Below, one piece after another: positions 1 to 6,306 of a stretch of 10,786 nucleotides of DNA. Numbering within the stretch: position 1 is the first letter of the stretch; every line of letters begins with the position of its first letter. The stretch comes from JAIBAI01 sp044238875 (GTDB lineage: Bacteria; Bacteroidota; Bacteroidia; M30B66). Position numbers and translations under genes: made by a program. The stretch is taken from assembly GCA_044238875.1 (NCBI GenBank), contig JBIICM010000080.1:1-10786 (forward strand). Direction: 5' to 3'. Below the pieces are notes generated by a model. The model did not search any database, was not told where the DNA came from, and saw only the letters and a program-made list of their open reading frames with translations.

Positions 1-1513
1 TAACCGGGTTGGGATCTTCAAAAGCTGCAAGCAGCAGCCCTTTTGCGTCATAAGGAAAAGCGGGATAAACCACCTTCAATCCCGGGGTGTGCGTAAACCA
101 GGCTTCATTGCTCTGGCTGTGAAAGGGTCCTGCAGCCACACCTGCACCGGTTGGCATCCTTACCACCACATCTGCATTTTGCCCCCAGCGATAATGGCTT
201 TTCGCCAGATTGTTCACAATCTGGGTCATTCCCTCGCTGACAAAATCTGCAAACTGCATTTCAACCATGGCCTTCCTGCCGGCGATTGACAAGCCCAGCC
301 CGGCACCCAAAATGGCCGATTCGCAGAGGGGAGTGTTTCTAACGCGGTGTTTACCATATTTTTCACAAAGGCCTTCAGTTACTTTAAATACTCCGCCGTA
401 TTCGGCGATGTCCTGCCCCATTAAAACCAGTTCGGGATGCTTGTCCATGGCAAGATCCAGCGCTTCGGCGATGCCATCAACAAAGCGCAGTACCCTTTCC
501 GGCTCTTCAATAGCAGGGGTTGAGGCGAATTGAAATGGCAAATAAACATCGGCGTATTCTTTTTCTGCGTCAACCTCTGGAGCAGGTTCGTTCAGCACAT
601 TTGCCACCGATGTTTCAATCAGCGCTTTAAATTCGCTACGTATAGCCTGCTCTGATGCTTCGGTGAGTAAACCCTGCCTGATCAGAAACTCCCTGTAATT
701 TGTGATGGGATCTTTCTTTGCCCATGCTTCCAGCAATTCATCCGGTACATATTTTGTTCCCGAAGCTTCTTCATGTCCGCGCATTCTGAAGGTATTGCAC
801 TCGAGCAGCCATGGGCCGGGCTTCCTGATAATTTCTTCCCTTATCTCAGTAACCGCATCGTACACTTCCAGGATATTGTTACCATCAACATTGCGTGCGC
901 TGATACCATATCCGATTGCTTTATCAGTAAATGACCTGAATCTGAACTGCTCACTTGATGGGGTAGATAGGCCGTAACCATTGTTTTCAATAATAAAGAT
1001 TACCGGCAAATCCCATACGGCGGCTACATTCACTGATTCATGAAAATCGCCCTCGCTGCTCCCTCCATCACCTGTAAATACGGCGGTTATCTGCTTCTCA
1101 TTGTTTAGTTTATGCGCCAGGGCAATGCCATCAGCTACTCCCATCTGCGGACCCAGATGAGAGATCATGCCTATAATTTTGAATTCCTGGGTACCGAAGT
1201 GAAATGAGCGTTCCCTGCCTTTTGTAAATCCGCTGGCCTTGCCCTGCCATTGTGCAAACAGCCGTTCAAATGGGATGTCTCTTCCGGTAAACACCCCAAG
1301 ATTGCGGTGCATCGGAAGTAGGTAATCATTTTTGTCGAGGGCAAGCACTGTACCGACAGAAATTGCTTCCTGACCGATTCCTGAAAACCATTTGGAGATC
1401 CTGCCCTGACGCAGCAGATTAAGCATTTTCTCTTCAATCATCCGCGGAAAAAGTAGCTCCCGGTAGAGCCTGATCAGCAATTCGGGGGGATGGTTTTTGG
1501 GATCAAAGTGCAT
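1..1513 (-). CDS. Fused E1 alpha/beta subunit of a branched-chain 2-oxo acid dehydrogenase (partial, C-terminus off window)
   Basis: This is a thiamine-diphosphate E1 component that decarboxylates a 2-oxo acid (probably 2-oxoisovalerate and related acids) and passes the acyl group to a lipoyl E2 in the cytoplasm. I translated it from ATG at 1513 to the window edge: 504 codons with no stop. Residues 1-320 are the E1 alpha part, with HRNLG at 70-73, the ThDP/Mg motif GDGGSSEGD at 148-156 closing with ENN at 176-178, and MRGHEEASG at 244-252. Residues from about 340 are the E1 beta part (MGQDIAEYGG 365-374, AGLGLSIAGRKAMVEMQFAD 404-423). Fused E1 proteins of this type are common in Bacteroidota and run to about 660 residues, so roughly 155 are missing at the edge. 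A TATTTTTG box at 1533-1540 precedes the start. The substrate assignment (branched-chain rather than pyruvate) is family inference. Confidence 0.93.
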   Translation of the reverse strand, partial: MHFDPKNHPPELLIRLYRELLFPRMIEEKMLNLLRQGRISKWFSGIGQEAISVGTVLALDKNDYLLPMHRNLGVFTGRDIPFERLFAQWQGKASGFTKGRERSFHFGTQEFKIIGMISHLGPQMGVADGIALAHKLNNEKQITAVFTGDGGSSEGDFHESVNVAAVWDLPVIFIIENNGYGLSTPSSEQFRFRSFTDKAIGYGISARNVDGNNILEVYDAVTEIREEIIRKPGPWLLECNTFRMRGHEEASGTKYVPDELLEAWAKKDPITNYREFLIRQGLLTEASEQAIRSEFKALIETSVANVLNEPAPEVDAEKEYADVYLPFQFASTPAIEEPERVLRFVDGIAEALDLAMDKHPELVLMGQDIAEYGGVFKVTEGLCEKYGKHRVRNTPLCESAILGAGLGLSIAGRKAMVEMQFADFVSEGMTQIVNNLAKSHYRWGQNADVVVRMPTGAGVAAGPFHSQSNEAWFTHTPGLKVVYPAFPYDAKGLLLAAFEDPNPV

Positions 1514-1532
1514 CACAATATATGGGGCGGGT

Positions 1533-1540
1533 CAAAAATA
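1533..1540 (-). promoter_or_regulatory. Putative -7 box (TATTTTTG) for the E1 gene
   Basis: On the minus strand the bases read TATTTTTG, matching the Bacteroidota -7 consensus TAnnTTTG, 19 bases before the E1 ATG at 1513. I see no clear TTTG -33 element at the expected distance, so the assignment rests on the -7 box and position only. Confidence 0.45.
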
Positions 1541-1551
1541 ACGTAAAACGT

Positions 1552-1559
1552 TAACTTTG
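1552..1559 (+). promoter_or_regulatory. -7 box (TAACTTTG) for the plus-strand microprotein
   Basis: TAACTTTG is an exact TAnnTTTG match ending 6 bases before the ATG at 1566. Transcription would start almost at the start codon, so the mRNA would be leaderless or have a very short leader. A -33 TTTG is not obvious. The box lies back to back with the E1 -7 box at 1533-1540. Confidence 0.55.
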
Positions 1560-1565
1560 CATTGT

Positions 1566-1673
1566 ATGCAGGAGATATTGACCGGACTTGCTTTTTTTTT
1601 GGCGCTTTTTGTGATTTTTCGAAAGTTGAAGCCCAGCCCGCGCAGCGGTAAAAATTGTGATGGTTGCCCATAG
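1566..1673 (+). CDS. FeoB-associated-like Cys-rich single-pass membrane microprotein (35 aa)
   Basis: A short open frame from ATG 1566 to TAG 1671-1673. Residues 4-18 (ILTGLAFFLALFVIF) form one membrane segment. A basic stretch (RKLK, 19-22) follows, then a short polar tail ending in CDGCP with a CxxC pair at 31 and 34. This is the architecture of the small FeoB-associated Cys-rich membrane proteins: N-terminal helix, basic stop-transfer, cysteine-containing C-terminus. In that family the protein is thought to accompany the ferrous iron transporter FeoB, but no feoA or feoB lies in this window, so this would be an orphan copy. Support for expression is a TAnnTTTG box ending 6 bases upstream and a position between genes with no competing frame that makes sense. 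The iron role is inference; that it is a membrane microprotein is more secure. Confidence 0.68.
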   Translation: MQEILTGLAFFLALFVIFRKLKPSPRSGKNCDGCP

Positions 1674-1676
1674 GGC

Positions 1677-1702
1677 AAAAAAAAATCCCGCACAAGGCGG
1701 GA
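1677..1702 (-). terminator. Rho-independent terminator of the Ala-rich lipoprotein gene
   Basis: A perfect 6-bp stem TCCCGC/GCGGGA (1686-1691 with 1697-1702) with a 5-base loop is followed on the minus strand by nine T (plus-strand A run 1677-1685). It sits 26 bases after the TAA at 1729-1731. It also lies just after the stop of the convergent plus-strand microprotein, but lacks a good T run in that direction. Confidence 0.85.
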
Positions 1703-1728
1703 CTTTCGCATTGGTGCAAAAAGACCAA

Positions 1729-1986
1729 TTACTTCTTCTTACCACCTTTAGCGGCAGCAGCAGCAATAGAGTCAGCAGTTGCTTTTGCAGCAGCTGAATC
1801 AGCAGCAGCCTGAGCAGCCTGAGCAGCAGCAGCAGAATCAGCAGCAGCAGCAGCAGCAATTGAATCAGCTTTAGCAGCAGCAGCAATTGAATCAGCTTTA
1901 GCTTTTTCGGCATCAGCGTTACCGCCACCACAAGAAGCCAGCAGCGCGATGCTTACTGACAGAATTGCGAAAGATACTTTTTTCAT
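1729..1986 (-). CDS. Ala-rich repeat lipoprotein, 85 aa, unknown function
   Basis: The first 19 residues are a lipoprotein signal (MKK, hydrophobic core, lipobox LASC with Cys19), giving a 66-residue mature lipoprotein in the periplasm or outer membrane. The mature part has no globular domain. It is about half alanine, with DS(I/A)AAA units whose Asp falls at 32, 41, 50, 63 and 72, so spacing is 9, 9, 13, 9. It ends GGKKK. The pattern suggests one long helix or a disordered linker. The neighbouring FAS1 lipoprotein has the same start (MKK..., Cys19-Gly-Gly) and the same QDSIAAA-type linker, so this protein looks like that linker without the FAS1 domain. A distant analogy to Lpp/OprI-type small lipoproteins with a Lys-rich end is possible but unproven. 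It has its own promoter and terminator, so it is monocistronic and possibly well expressed. Confidence 0.85.
   Translation of the reverse strand: MKKVSFAILSVSIALLASCGGGNADAEKAKADSIAAAAKADSIAAAAAADSAAAAQAAQAAADSAAAKATADSIAAAAAKGGKKK
1846..1902. repeat. 27-bp period tandem repeat inside the Ala-rich lipoprotein gene
   Basis: The plus strand shows AGCAGCAGCAGCAATTGAAT continuing into CAGCTTTAGC, repeated with a 27-base shift (the GAATCAGC cores at 1862 and 1889 are 27 apart). It is embedded in longer GCA/CAG runs (about 1750-1860). Each unit codes nine residues (ADSIAAAAK type). Such runs are prone to slippage, in multiples of 3 or 27 that keep the frame. Confidence 0.75.
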
Positions 1987-2017
1987 TTTTTTTTGGTTTG
2001 TTATTGTTTGAACGGTG

Positions 2018-2049
2018 CAAATGTAAAAAAAAGAAAATAGGAAGACAAA
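2018..2049 (-). promoter_or_regulatory. Bacteroidota-type promoter (TTTG-N20-TACATTTG) for the Ala-rich lipoprotein
   Basis: On the minus strand TTTG (2049-2046) is followed after 20 bases by TACATTTG (2025-2018), a full -33/-7 pair. Transcription would begin around 2011, leaving a leader of about 25 bases before ATG 1986. This is the best complete promoter in the window. Confidence 0.75.
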
Positions 2050-2070
2050 AAAATGTTAAAATTTGTTAAC

Positions 2071-2099
2071 AAAAAAGGCTTCCGTAAATGGAAGCCTTT
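2071..2099 (-). terminator. Rho-independent terminator of the FAS1 lipoprotein gene
   Basis: A perfect 10-bp stem AAAGGCTTCC/GGAAGCCTTT (2074-2083 with 2090-2099) with a 6-base loop runs into six T on the minus strand (plus A run 2071-2076). It lies 25 bases after the stop at 2124-2126 and upstream of the next gene's promoter, so the two lipoprotein genes are separate transcripts. Confidence 0.88.
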
Positions 2100-2123
2100 G
2101 AAAATACTCGGGAATACTGTTAA

Positions 2124-2879
2124 TTAATTGCCGCCTTTCTTTTTTGACAGATCAATTTGGCCACCACCTGACTTACCATTTGAAGATTTGCCCTTTGAAA
2201 GATCAATCGTTTGTTCTTTTTTACCTTTGGTAAGATCAATATTGCCAGTGTTCTCGTCTTTTTTTGGTTCCTCTTTTTTCGCTTTTGGTACTGATTTAGC
2301 GCCTGATTTACCTGCGGGTGGCAATACTACAGCGTCAATAATATGAATTACACCATTTGAGCAGGCAATATCAGCCTGACTTACAGTGGCTTTATCATAC
2401 TTAACTGTGCCATTTGAGGCAGTAATTTTTGCTGCTGAACCCTGGACGGTTGTCAGTTCGCTTTGGGAACTTATATCAGCGGCTTTCAGTGAACCACTTA
2501 CCACATGGAATGATAAGACATCTGCTAATTTAGAGGCGTTTTCCGGCTTTAAAAGATTATCAAGCGTGCCTTTTGGAAGGGCGCTGAACGCTGCATCTGT
2601 TGGTGCGAATACCGTAAACGGCCCCTCACCTGCAAGGGTGGTGTTCAGACCTGCGGCCTCAATTGCTTTTAATAACGTAGAGAAATTTCCTGCATTACCG
2701 GCCGTTGTTAATATGTCTTTAGGAGCATTGGCTGCTGCAATTGAATCCTGAATTGCTTGTTCACGGGCAGCTTTTGCAAGTGAATCCTGATTGTTTTTTT
2801 CTTTATCGCCGTCGGAACCTCCGCAGGATGTTAACACAGTTAAACCTGCTGCAAGGGCAATTAAAAAGGTTTTTTTCAT
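2124..2879 (-). CDS. Fasciclin (FAS1) domain lipoprotein
   Basis: A 251-residue surface or periplasmic lipoprotein. Residues 1-19 are the signal with lipobox LTSC (Cys19). Residues 20-53 are a charged linker with DSLA and QDSIAAA. Residues 54-188 are one FAS1 domain: the H1 motif FTVFAPTDAAF (88-98), the central SFHVVSG (123-129, Phe where many relatives have Tyr) and the H2 motif GVIHIIDAVVLPP (176-188). The FAS1 fold is known for adhesion and matrix contacts, but bacterial ligands are rarely defined. The tail 189-251 is Lys-rich and carries three IDL(S/T)K repeats (214-220, 225-231, 242-248), an uncommon addition. A TAAATTTG box sits upstream and a strong terminator follows. It diverges from the plus-strand lipoprotein at 2975. 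The domain call is secure; the biological role is not. Confidence 0.93.
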   Translation of the reverse strand: MKKTFLIALAAGLTVLTSCGGSDGDKEKNNQDSLAKAAREQAIQDSIAAANAPKDILTTAGNAGNFSTLLKAIEAAGLNTTLAGEGPFTVFAPTDAAFSALPKGTLDNLLKPENASKLADVLSFHVVSGSLKAADISSQSELTTVQGSAAKITASNGTVKYDKATVSQADIACSNGVIHIIDAVVLPPAGKSGAKSVPKAKKEEPKKDENTGNIDLTKGKKEQTIDLSKGKSSNGKSGGGQIDLSKKKGGN

Positions 2880-2905
2880 GATTTAGTTTGGTTTTAGTTT
2901 CGTTG

Positions 2906-2913
2906 CAAATTTA
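2906..2913 (-). promoter_or_regulatory. Putative -7 box (TAAATTTG) for the FAS1 lipoprotein
   Basis: Minus-strand TAAATTTG matches TAnnTTTG, 26 bases before ATG 2879. No clear TTTG lies 19-21 bases further upstream. Confidence 0.5.
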
Positions 2914-2941
2914 ATAAGGATCGTGCTTCTAAAAATAATAT

Positions 2942-2949
2942 TATTTTTG
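2942..2949 (+). promoter_or_regulatory. Putative -7 box (TATTTTTG) for the lipoprotein at 2975
   Basis: TATTTTTG matches TAnnTTTG, 25 bases before ATG 2975. Together with the minus-strand box at 2906-2913 it makes a compact divergent promoter region of under 100 bases. A -33 element is not evident. Confidence 0.5.
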
Positions 2950-2974
2950 CCTCCGAATTTTAAAACTTCTAAAC

Positions 2975-3448
2975 ATGATCAAGCCAATTTTTTCAATTTT
3001 TAAAGCAGGTCTGCTTGCCGCTTTTTTCATTGTCGGAACTTCTGCAATGACTTCTTGTTCAAAAAAGGGTTGTACGGATCCTACATCAGACAATTACGAT
3101 GCTGAAGCCGAAGAAGATGATGACAGCTGCGAGGATCCACGTCCGAAATTTGTCGGGTCGTATAATGTTTCTGAGCCAGACGACGTTACATATCAGCTCA
3201 CAATCAGCAATTCTTCTTCAGATGATAGAACAATTATCCTGAGTTCAAACTGGGGTTTCCCAGACGTTGATCCGTTCAACCTTTCTGCGACCGTTTCACA
3301 ATCCGATCTGACCATTGCTGCACAAACTGCCGCTGGTGCTACCATCAGCGGTAATGGCGCCATAAGTGGTAAAGTACTTACTATTACCTACTCCGTTACT
3401 GCAAATGGTTCAACAGAAACCTTTACAGCAACAGCAACCAAGCTTTAA
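2975..3448 (+). CDS. Small lipoprotein with GCTDP...DDxSC motif and beta-rich domain
   Basis: 157 residues. The signal ends in lipobox MTSC with Cys28. Directly after it comes a 20-residue acidic module from Cys33 (GCTDPTSDNY) to Cys52 (EEDDDSC). This motif recurs in many Bacteroidota secreted proteins; its Asp/Asn-rich spacing suggests metal (calcium) binding or a disulphide-closed loop, which is inference. Residues 58-157 are rich in Thr/Ser and alternate like beta strands (YQLTISNSSS, LTITYSVTANG), suggesting a small beta-barrel or sandwich, perhaps lipocalin-like. No catalytic motif is visible. The next gene, 3547-4038, shares the module with the same Cys spacing, so the two are probable paralogues at the N-terminus. 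A strong terminator separates them. Confidence 0.88.
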   Translation: MIKPIFSIFKAGLLAAFFIVGTSAMTSCSKKGCTDPTSDNYDAEAEEDDDSCEDPRPKFVGSYNVSEPDDVTYQLTISNSSSDDRTIILSSNWGFPDVDPFNLSATVSQSDLTIAAQTAAGATISGNGAISGKVLTITYSVTANGSTETFTATATKL

Positions 3449-3465
3449 TCCTAAATGCTATTGAT

Positions 3466-3492
3466 AAAAGCCGCCTCCGGGCGGCTTTTTTT
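3466..3492 (+). terminator. Rho-independent terminator after the first GCTDP lipoprotein
   Basis: A perfect 10-bp stem AAAAGCCGCC/GGCGGCTTTT (3466-3475 with 3480-3489) with the stable tetraloop TCCG ends in a T7 run (3486-3492). It lies 18 bases after the TAA at 3446-3448. The position and strength make this one of the clearest sites in the window. Confidence 0.93.
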
Positions 3493-3546
3493 ATACACCA
3501 CAATAAAGGATTGTTAATTTCGTAATTGTAAAAACAATTTCTCCGG

Positions 3547-4038
3547 ATGCTGAAAAAGCTGATCATAGTTCCTATCCTGCTTTTGATGATTCAATCATGC
3601 CGTCAGCGCAATGGTTGTACCGATCCTGCGGCCAATAATTTTGTGGAGGAAGCAGAGAACGATGACGGATCCTGCCGCTACGATAATCAATTGTTCAACG
3701 GGCGCTGGAGGGTAAGGGATACCATTATAAAAGATGATGCCTTAAAAGCTGAGGATGAAAAAATCCTTACGATCATTTCTGATGAAGCTGATCAGTCTGA
3801 GATCAAGTTAATATGGAAATTTTCATCAGGGCAAACGGCCGATACACTGCAAGGAAAAATGGTGCCACTCGCGATATCAATACCTCAGCAAAAATTCGGC
3901 ACCCGACTTTTCAGGGGTAACATCATATATATGTTTTATGACAAAGATCCGGTGAAAAAAATCAGACTGTCGTACATCCTATCTGATCAGCTGGGCAATG
4001 AGATTGAGCTGAGGGGGACCGGAGAAAAACTACCTTAG
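3547..4038 (+). CDS. Small lipoprotein with GCTDP...DDGSC motif
   Basis: 163 residues. The signal MLKKLIIVPILLLMIQSC has its lipidation Cys at 18. The GCTDPAANNF...NDDGSC module spans Cys24 to Cys43, exactly the same 19-residue Cys spacing as in the preceding gene. The rest (about 48-163) opens with NGRWRVRDTI and holds alternating strands (KILTIISDE, SEIKLIWKF, NIIYMFYD, KIRLSYILSD), compatible with a lipocalin-like small beta-barrel, but I recognise no named family. Because a terminator separates it from the upstream gene it needs its own promoter; TAATTTCG at 3515-3522 is a one-mismatch -7 box and the best candidate. Its TAG stop overlaps the cinA stop by 4 bases on the opposite strand, leaving no room for a terminator. 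Confidence 0.87.
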   Translation: MLKKLIIVPILLLMIQSCRQRNGCTDPAANNFVEEAENDDGSCRYDNQLFNGRWRVRDTIIKDDALKAEDEKILTIISDEADQSEIKLIWKFSSGQTADTLQGKMVPLAISIPQQKFGTRLFRGNIIYMFYDKDPVKKIRLSYILSDQLGNEIELRGTGEKLP

Positions 4039-5288
4039 CGGTTCTCCACCATTCTCTTCAACAGATGCAAGGCCGATAATGAAGCCATGGTAATGTTACG
4101 GCTGCGGTCCTGCCCCAACCTTAGTAACTGGGTTTCTGTAAACTGATGCCCTGCCACAGCCAACCATACTGTTCCAACCGGCTTTTCGGCTGAACCTCCG
4201 TCAGGACCTGCAATACCGGTTACGGCGAGGGCAAAGTCGGTTCTGAATTTTTTCAGTGCCCCCTGAGCCATTTCAATGGCTGTTTCGGAGCTCACCGCAC
4301 CATAAGTGCTGATGGTTTTTTCTGAAACATCCAGCACCGAAACTTTTAATTCATTGCTGTAGGCCACAATGCCTCCCTTGAAATAGGTTGAACTTCCCGG
4401 AATTAGGGTCAGTGCGTGTGCGATCATGCCTCCGGTGCAGCTTTCTGCCAGTGATAGACTTTTTTGCTTCTCAAGCATCAGATGATGGATCACTTCCGGG
4501 AGTGTAGTTTCACCCTCACCAAAGATATGTCGGCCAATCAGCGCATAAAGCCGCTCCGCCAATTCCTGCATTTCAGCTTTTGCTCTTCCTGGTTCCACAC
4601 TGCGGGAGCTGAGCCGCAGCCGCACCTGACCCGGACTGGGCAAATAAGCGAGCTTCATGTAGTCAGGCAATGAATTCTCCCATTCTTCAATCCATCCGGC
4701 AAGCATACTTTCGCCAACGCCCTGGGTGAGAAACGTACGGTGTACCAGCGGCGGGAATTTAAATCGCTCCTGCAGCATCGGTAAGATGCTTTTCTCCATC
4801 ATGGCCTTCATTTCGTAAGGCACACCCGGCATGGAAACAAAAATATGGTTGCCTTTTTCAAACCACATACCGGGTGCTGTTCCTCGTGTATTAACAATAC
4901 AGGTGCAGGTATCAGGCACGTCGGCCTGCCTGCGGTTTACCTCGGTTACCGGTCTGCCGAATGAAGCAAATATTTTTTCTATCTGCTCAAGCTGTCCCTG
5001 ATGGGTCACAAGCCTGCCATTGAAAAAATTGCAAAGCGTATTTTTTGTGATATCGTCTTTGGTAGGCCCTAATCCGCCGGTGATTAAAATTATACTGGCC
5101 CGCTGCTCTGCCTCCAGCAAAGCTTTCACTATGGCGACGGCATCATCGGGCACCGAACTGATCTGCCTGACATTGATGCCCCGCAGGTTAAGTTCCTGAG
5201 CCATCCAGGCTGAATTAGTATCAACAACCTGACCTATCAGTATCTCATCACCAATGGTGATAATTTCAGCATCATCTTCCCTGTACAT
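4035..5288 (-). CDS. cinA: CinA family protein: MoCF-like domain plus nicotinamide-nucleotide amidase domain
   Basis: 417 residues, the usual length for two-domain CinA. The N-terminal molybdopterin-binding-like (MoCF/COG1058) domain shows EIITIGDEILIGQVVDTN (8-25), TGGLGPTKDDIT (70-81), GTAPGMW (136-142) and MPGVPYEM (153-160). The C-terminal CinA/PncC domain (about 262-417) shows LAESCTGGMIA (280-290), FKGGIVAYSN (303-312), AVSSETA (331-337) and TGIAGPDGGS (357-366). Characterised members hydrolyse NMN to nicotinate mononucleotide (PncC) and the N-terminal domain can act as an ADP-ribose pyrophosphatase, so a role in pyridine nucleotide salvage is likely; the competence link in the name applies to other bacteria. 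It is last in a probable ychF - flavoprotein - cinA operon, 49 bases after the preceding stop. No terminator is possible at its stop, which overlaps the convergent gene. Confidence 0.96.
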   Translation of the reverse strand: MYREDDAEIITIGDEILIGQVVDTNSAWMAQELNLRGINVRQISSVPDDAVAIVKALLEAEQRASIILITGGLGPTKDDITKNTLCNFFNGRLVTHQGQLEQIEKIFASFGRPVTEVNRRQADVPDTCTCIVNTRGTAPGMWFEKGNHIFVSMPGVPYEMKAMMEKSILPMLQERFKFPPLVHRTFLTQGVGESMLAGWIEEWENSLPDYMKLAYLPSPGQVRLRLSSRSVEPGRAKAEMQELAERLYALIGRHIFGEGETTLPEVIHHLMLEKQKSLSLAESCTGGMIAHALTLIPGSSTYFKGGIVAYSNELKVSVLDVSEKTISTYGAVSSETAIEMAQGALKKFRTDFALAVTGIAGPDGGSAEKPVGTVWLAVAGHQFTETQLLRLGQDRSRNITMASLSALHLLKRMVENR

Positions 5289-5318
5289 GTAATAATTTTA
5301 ATTGTTGAACCTGATTAA

Positions 5319-5335
5319 CGCAGAAATGTTCTGCG
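5319..5335 (-). other. Intercistronic hairpin between flavoprotein gene and cinA
   Basis: A perfect 7-bp inverted repeat CGCAGAA/TTCTGCG with a 3-base loop lies directly after the flavoprotein stop (5338-5340). No T run follows on the minus strand, so it is not a classical terminator. It may stabilise the upstream message end or tune cinA expression. Function is inferred. Confidence 0.5.
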
Positions 5336-5337
5336 CT

Positions 5338-6282
5338 TCAGAATTTGAGTTGATGCACATTGTCAAGTAATTCATTGCATTCGGCAATTATTTCACCTAC
5401 AATCTGCCCTGCCGGCTTTATTTCTTTGAGCATACAACTTACCTGCCCTATTTCAAGTTCGCCTTCTTCCATATTGCCCTCGAACATACCCAGTTTTGCC
5501 CGGCCTCTGCCGAGCAATTCAGCCAGTTCACCTTTATCCGCGCCGCGCTCTTCTGCCGCCTGAACCCTTGTGGAAAAAGCATTCTGTAACAATCGCACCG
5601 GTGTGAGTTGTTTGAGTGATAACCTTGTGTCGCCCTCGGCTGATTTGATCAGGCGCTCTTTAAATGCCTGATGGGCTGACGATTCGGGTGTTGCCACAAA
5701 ACGACTACCGATCTGCACCCCATCTGCACCAAGCATCAGACAGGCGGCCATCTGACGGCCCGTTCCAATGCCTCCGGCTGCAATAAGCGGAATGCTTACA
5801 GTGTTTCTAATAAGGGGGGTTAATACCATTGTAGTTGTTTCCTCCCTGCCATTGTGCCCGCCGGCTTCGAAACCTTCGGCTACAATTGCATCAACTCCTG
5901 CAGCCTGCGCTTTCAAAGCAAACTTTGTGTTAGCAATTACATGAACAACGATAATACCCCTCTCTTTCAGCCAGGTGGTCCATGTTGCGGGATTACCGGC
6001 TGATGTAAAAACAATTTTCACCCCTTCTTCAACAATGATCTGCATGTGCTTTTCAATGTCGGGGTACAAAAGCGGAACATTCACACCAAATGGTTTGTCA
6101 GTGGCAACCCTGCACTTCCTGATTTGCTCACGGAGAATTTCGGGATACATAGAACCGGCACCGATGAGTCCGAGTGCACCGGCATTACTAACGGCAGATG
6201 CCAGCTCCCATCCGCTGCACCAGATCATACCTGCCTGAATGAGCGGATACCTAATACCAAACAGATTGCAAATACTGTTCAT
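5338..6282 (-). CDS. Nitronate monooxygenase / FabK-like FMN-dependent TIM-barrel protein
   Basis: 314 residues, the normal size for the 2-nitropropane dioxygenase-like family (FMN in a TIM barrel). Visible landmarks are YPLIQAGMIW (12-21, early FMN-binding segment), the phosphate/active-site motif EGFEAGGHNG (136-145, with the His that serves as catalytic base in nitronate monooxygenases), AAGGIGTGRQ (168-177) and GADGVQIGSRF (186-196). The family oxidises alkyl nitronates, or, in FabK, reduces enoyl-ACP for fatty acid synthesis. The sequence alone does not decide between these; the substrate is therefore left open. It lies 24 bases after ychF and 49 before cinA on the same strand, so co-transcription is likely. 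It has no signal peptide and should be cytoplasmic. Confidence 0.92.
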   Translation of the reverse strand: MNSICNLFGIRYPLIQAGMIWCSGWELASAVSNAGALGLIGAGSMYPEILREQIRKCRVATDKPFGVNVPLLYPDIEKHMQIIVEEGVKIVFTSAGNPATWTTWLKERGIIVVHVIANTKFALKAQAAGVDAIVAEGFEAGGHNGREETTTMVLTPLIRNTVSIPLIAAGGIGTGRQMAACLMLGADGVQIGSRFVATPESSAHQAFKERLIKSAEGDTRLSLKQLTPVRLLQNAFSTRVQAAEERGADKGELAELLGRGRAKLGMFEGNMEEGELEIGQVSCMLKEIKPAGQIVGEIIAECNELLDNVHQLKF

Positions 6283-6306
6283 ATTTACAGTTGAGAATAA
6301 TATTCG

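Noticed and set aside
702..977. Plus-strand open frame of 91 codons
   Set aside because: It lies entirely antisense to the well-conserved E1 dehydrogenase frame and resembles nothing.
1740..1900. CRISPR-like short repeats
   Set aside because: The repeats are in-frame coding units with no unique spacers of constant length.
1551..1931. Minus-strand frame of 126 codons rich in Leu/Ile runs that might look like a membrane protein
   Set aside because: It is the shifted reading of the GCA/CAG repeats of the Ala-rich lipoprotein gene; the leucine runs are a by-product of the trinucleotide tract and it has no sensible start context.
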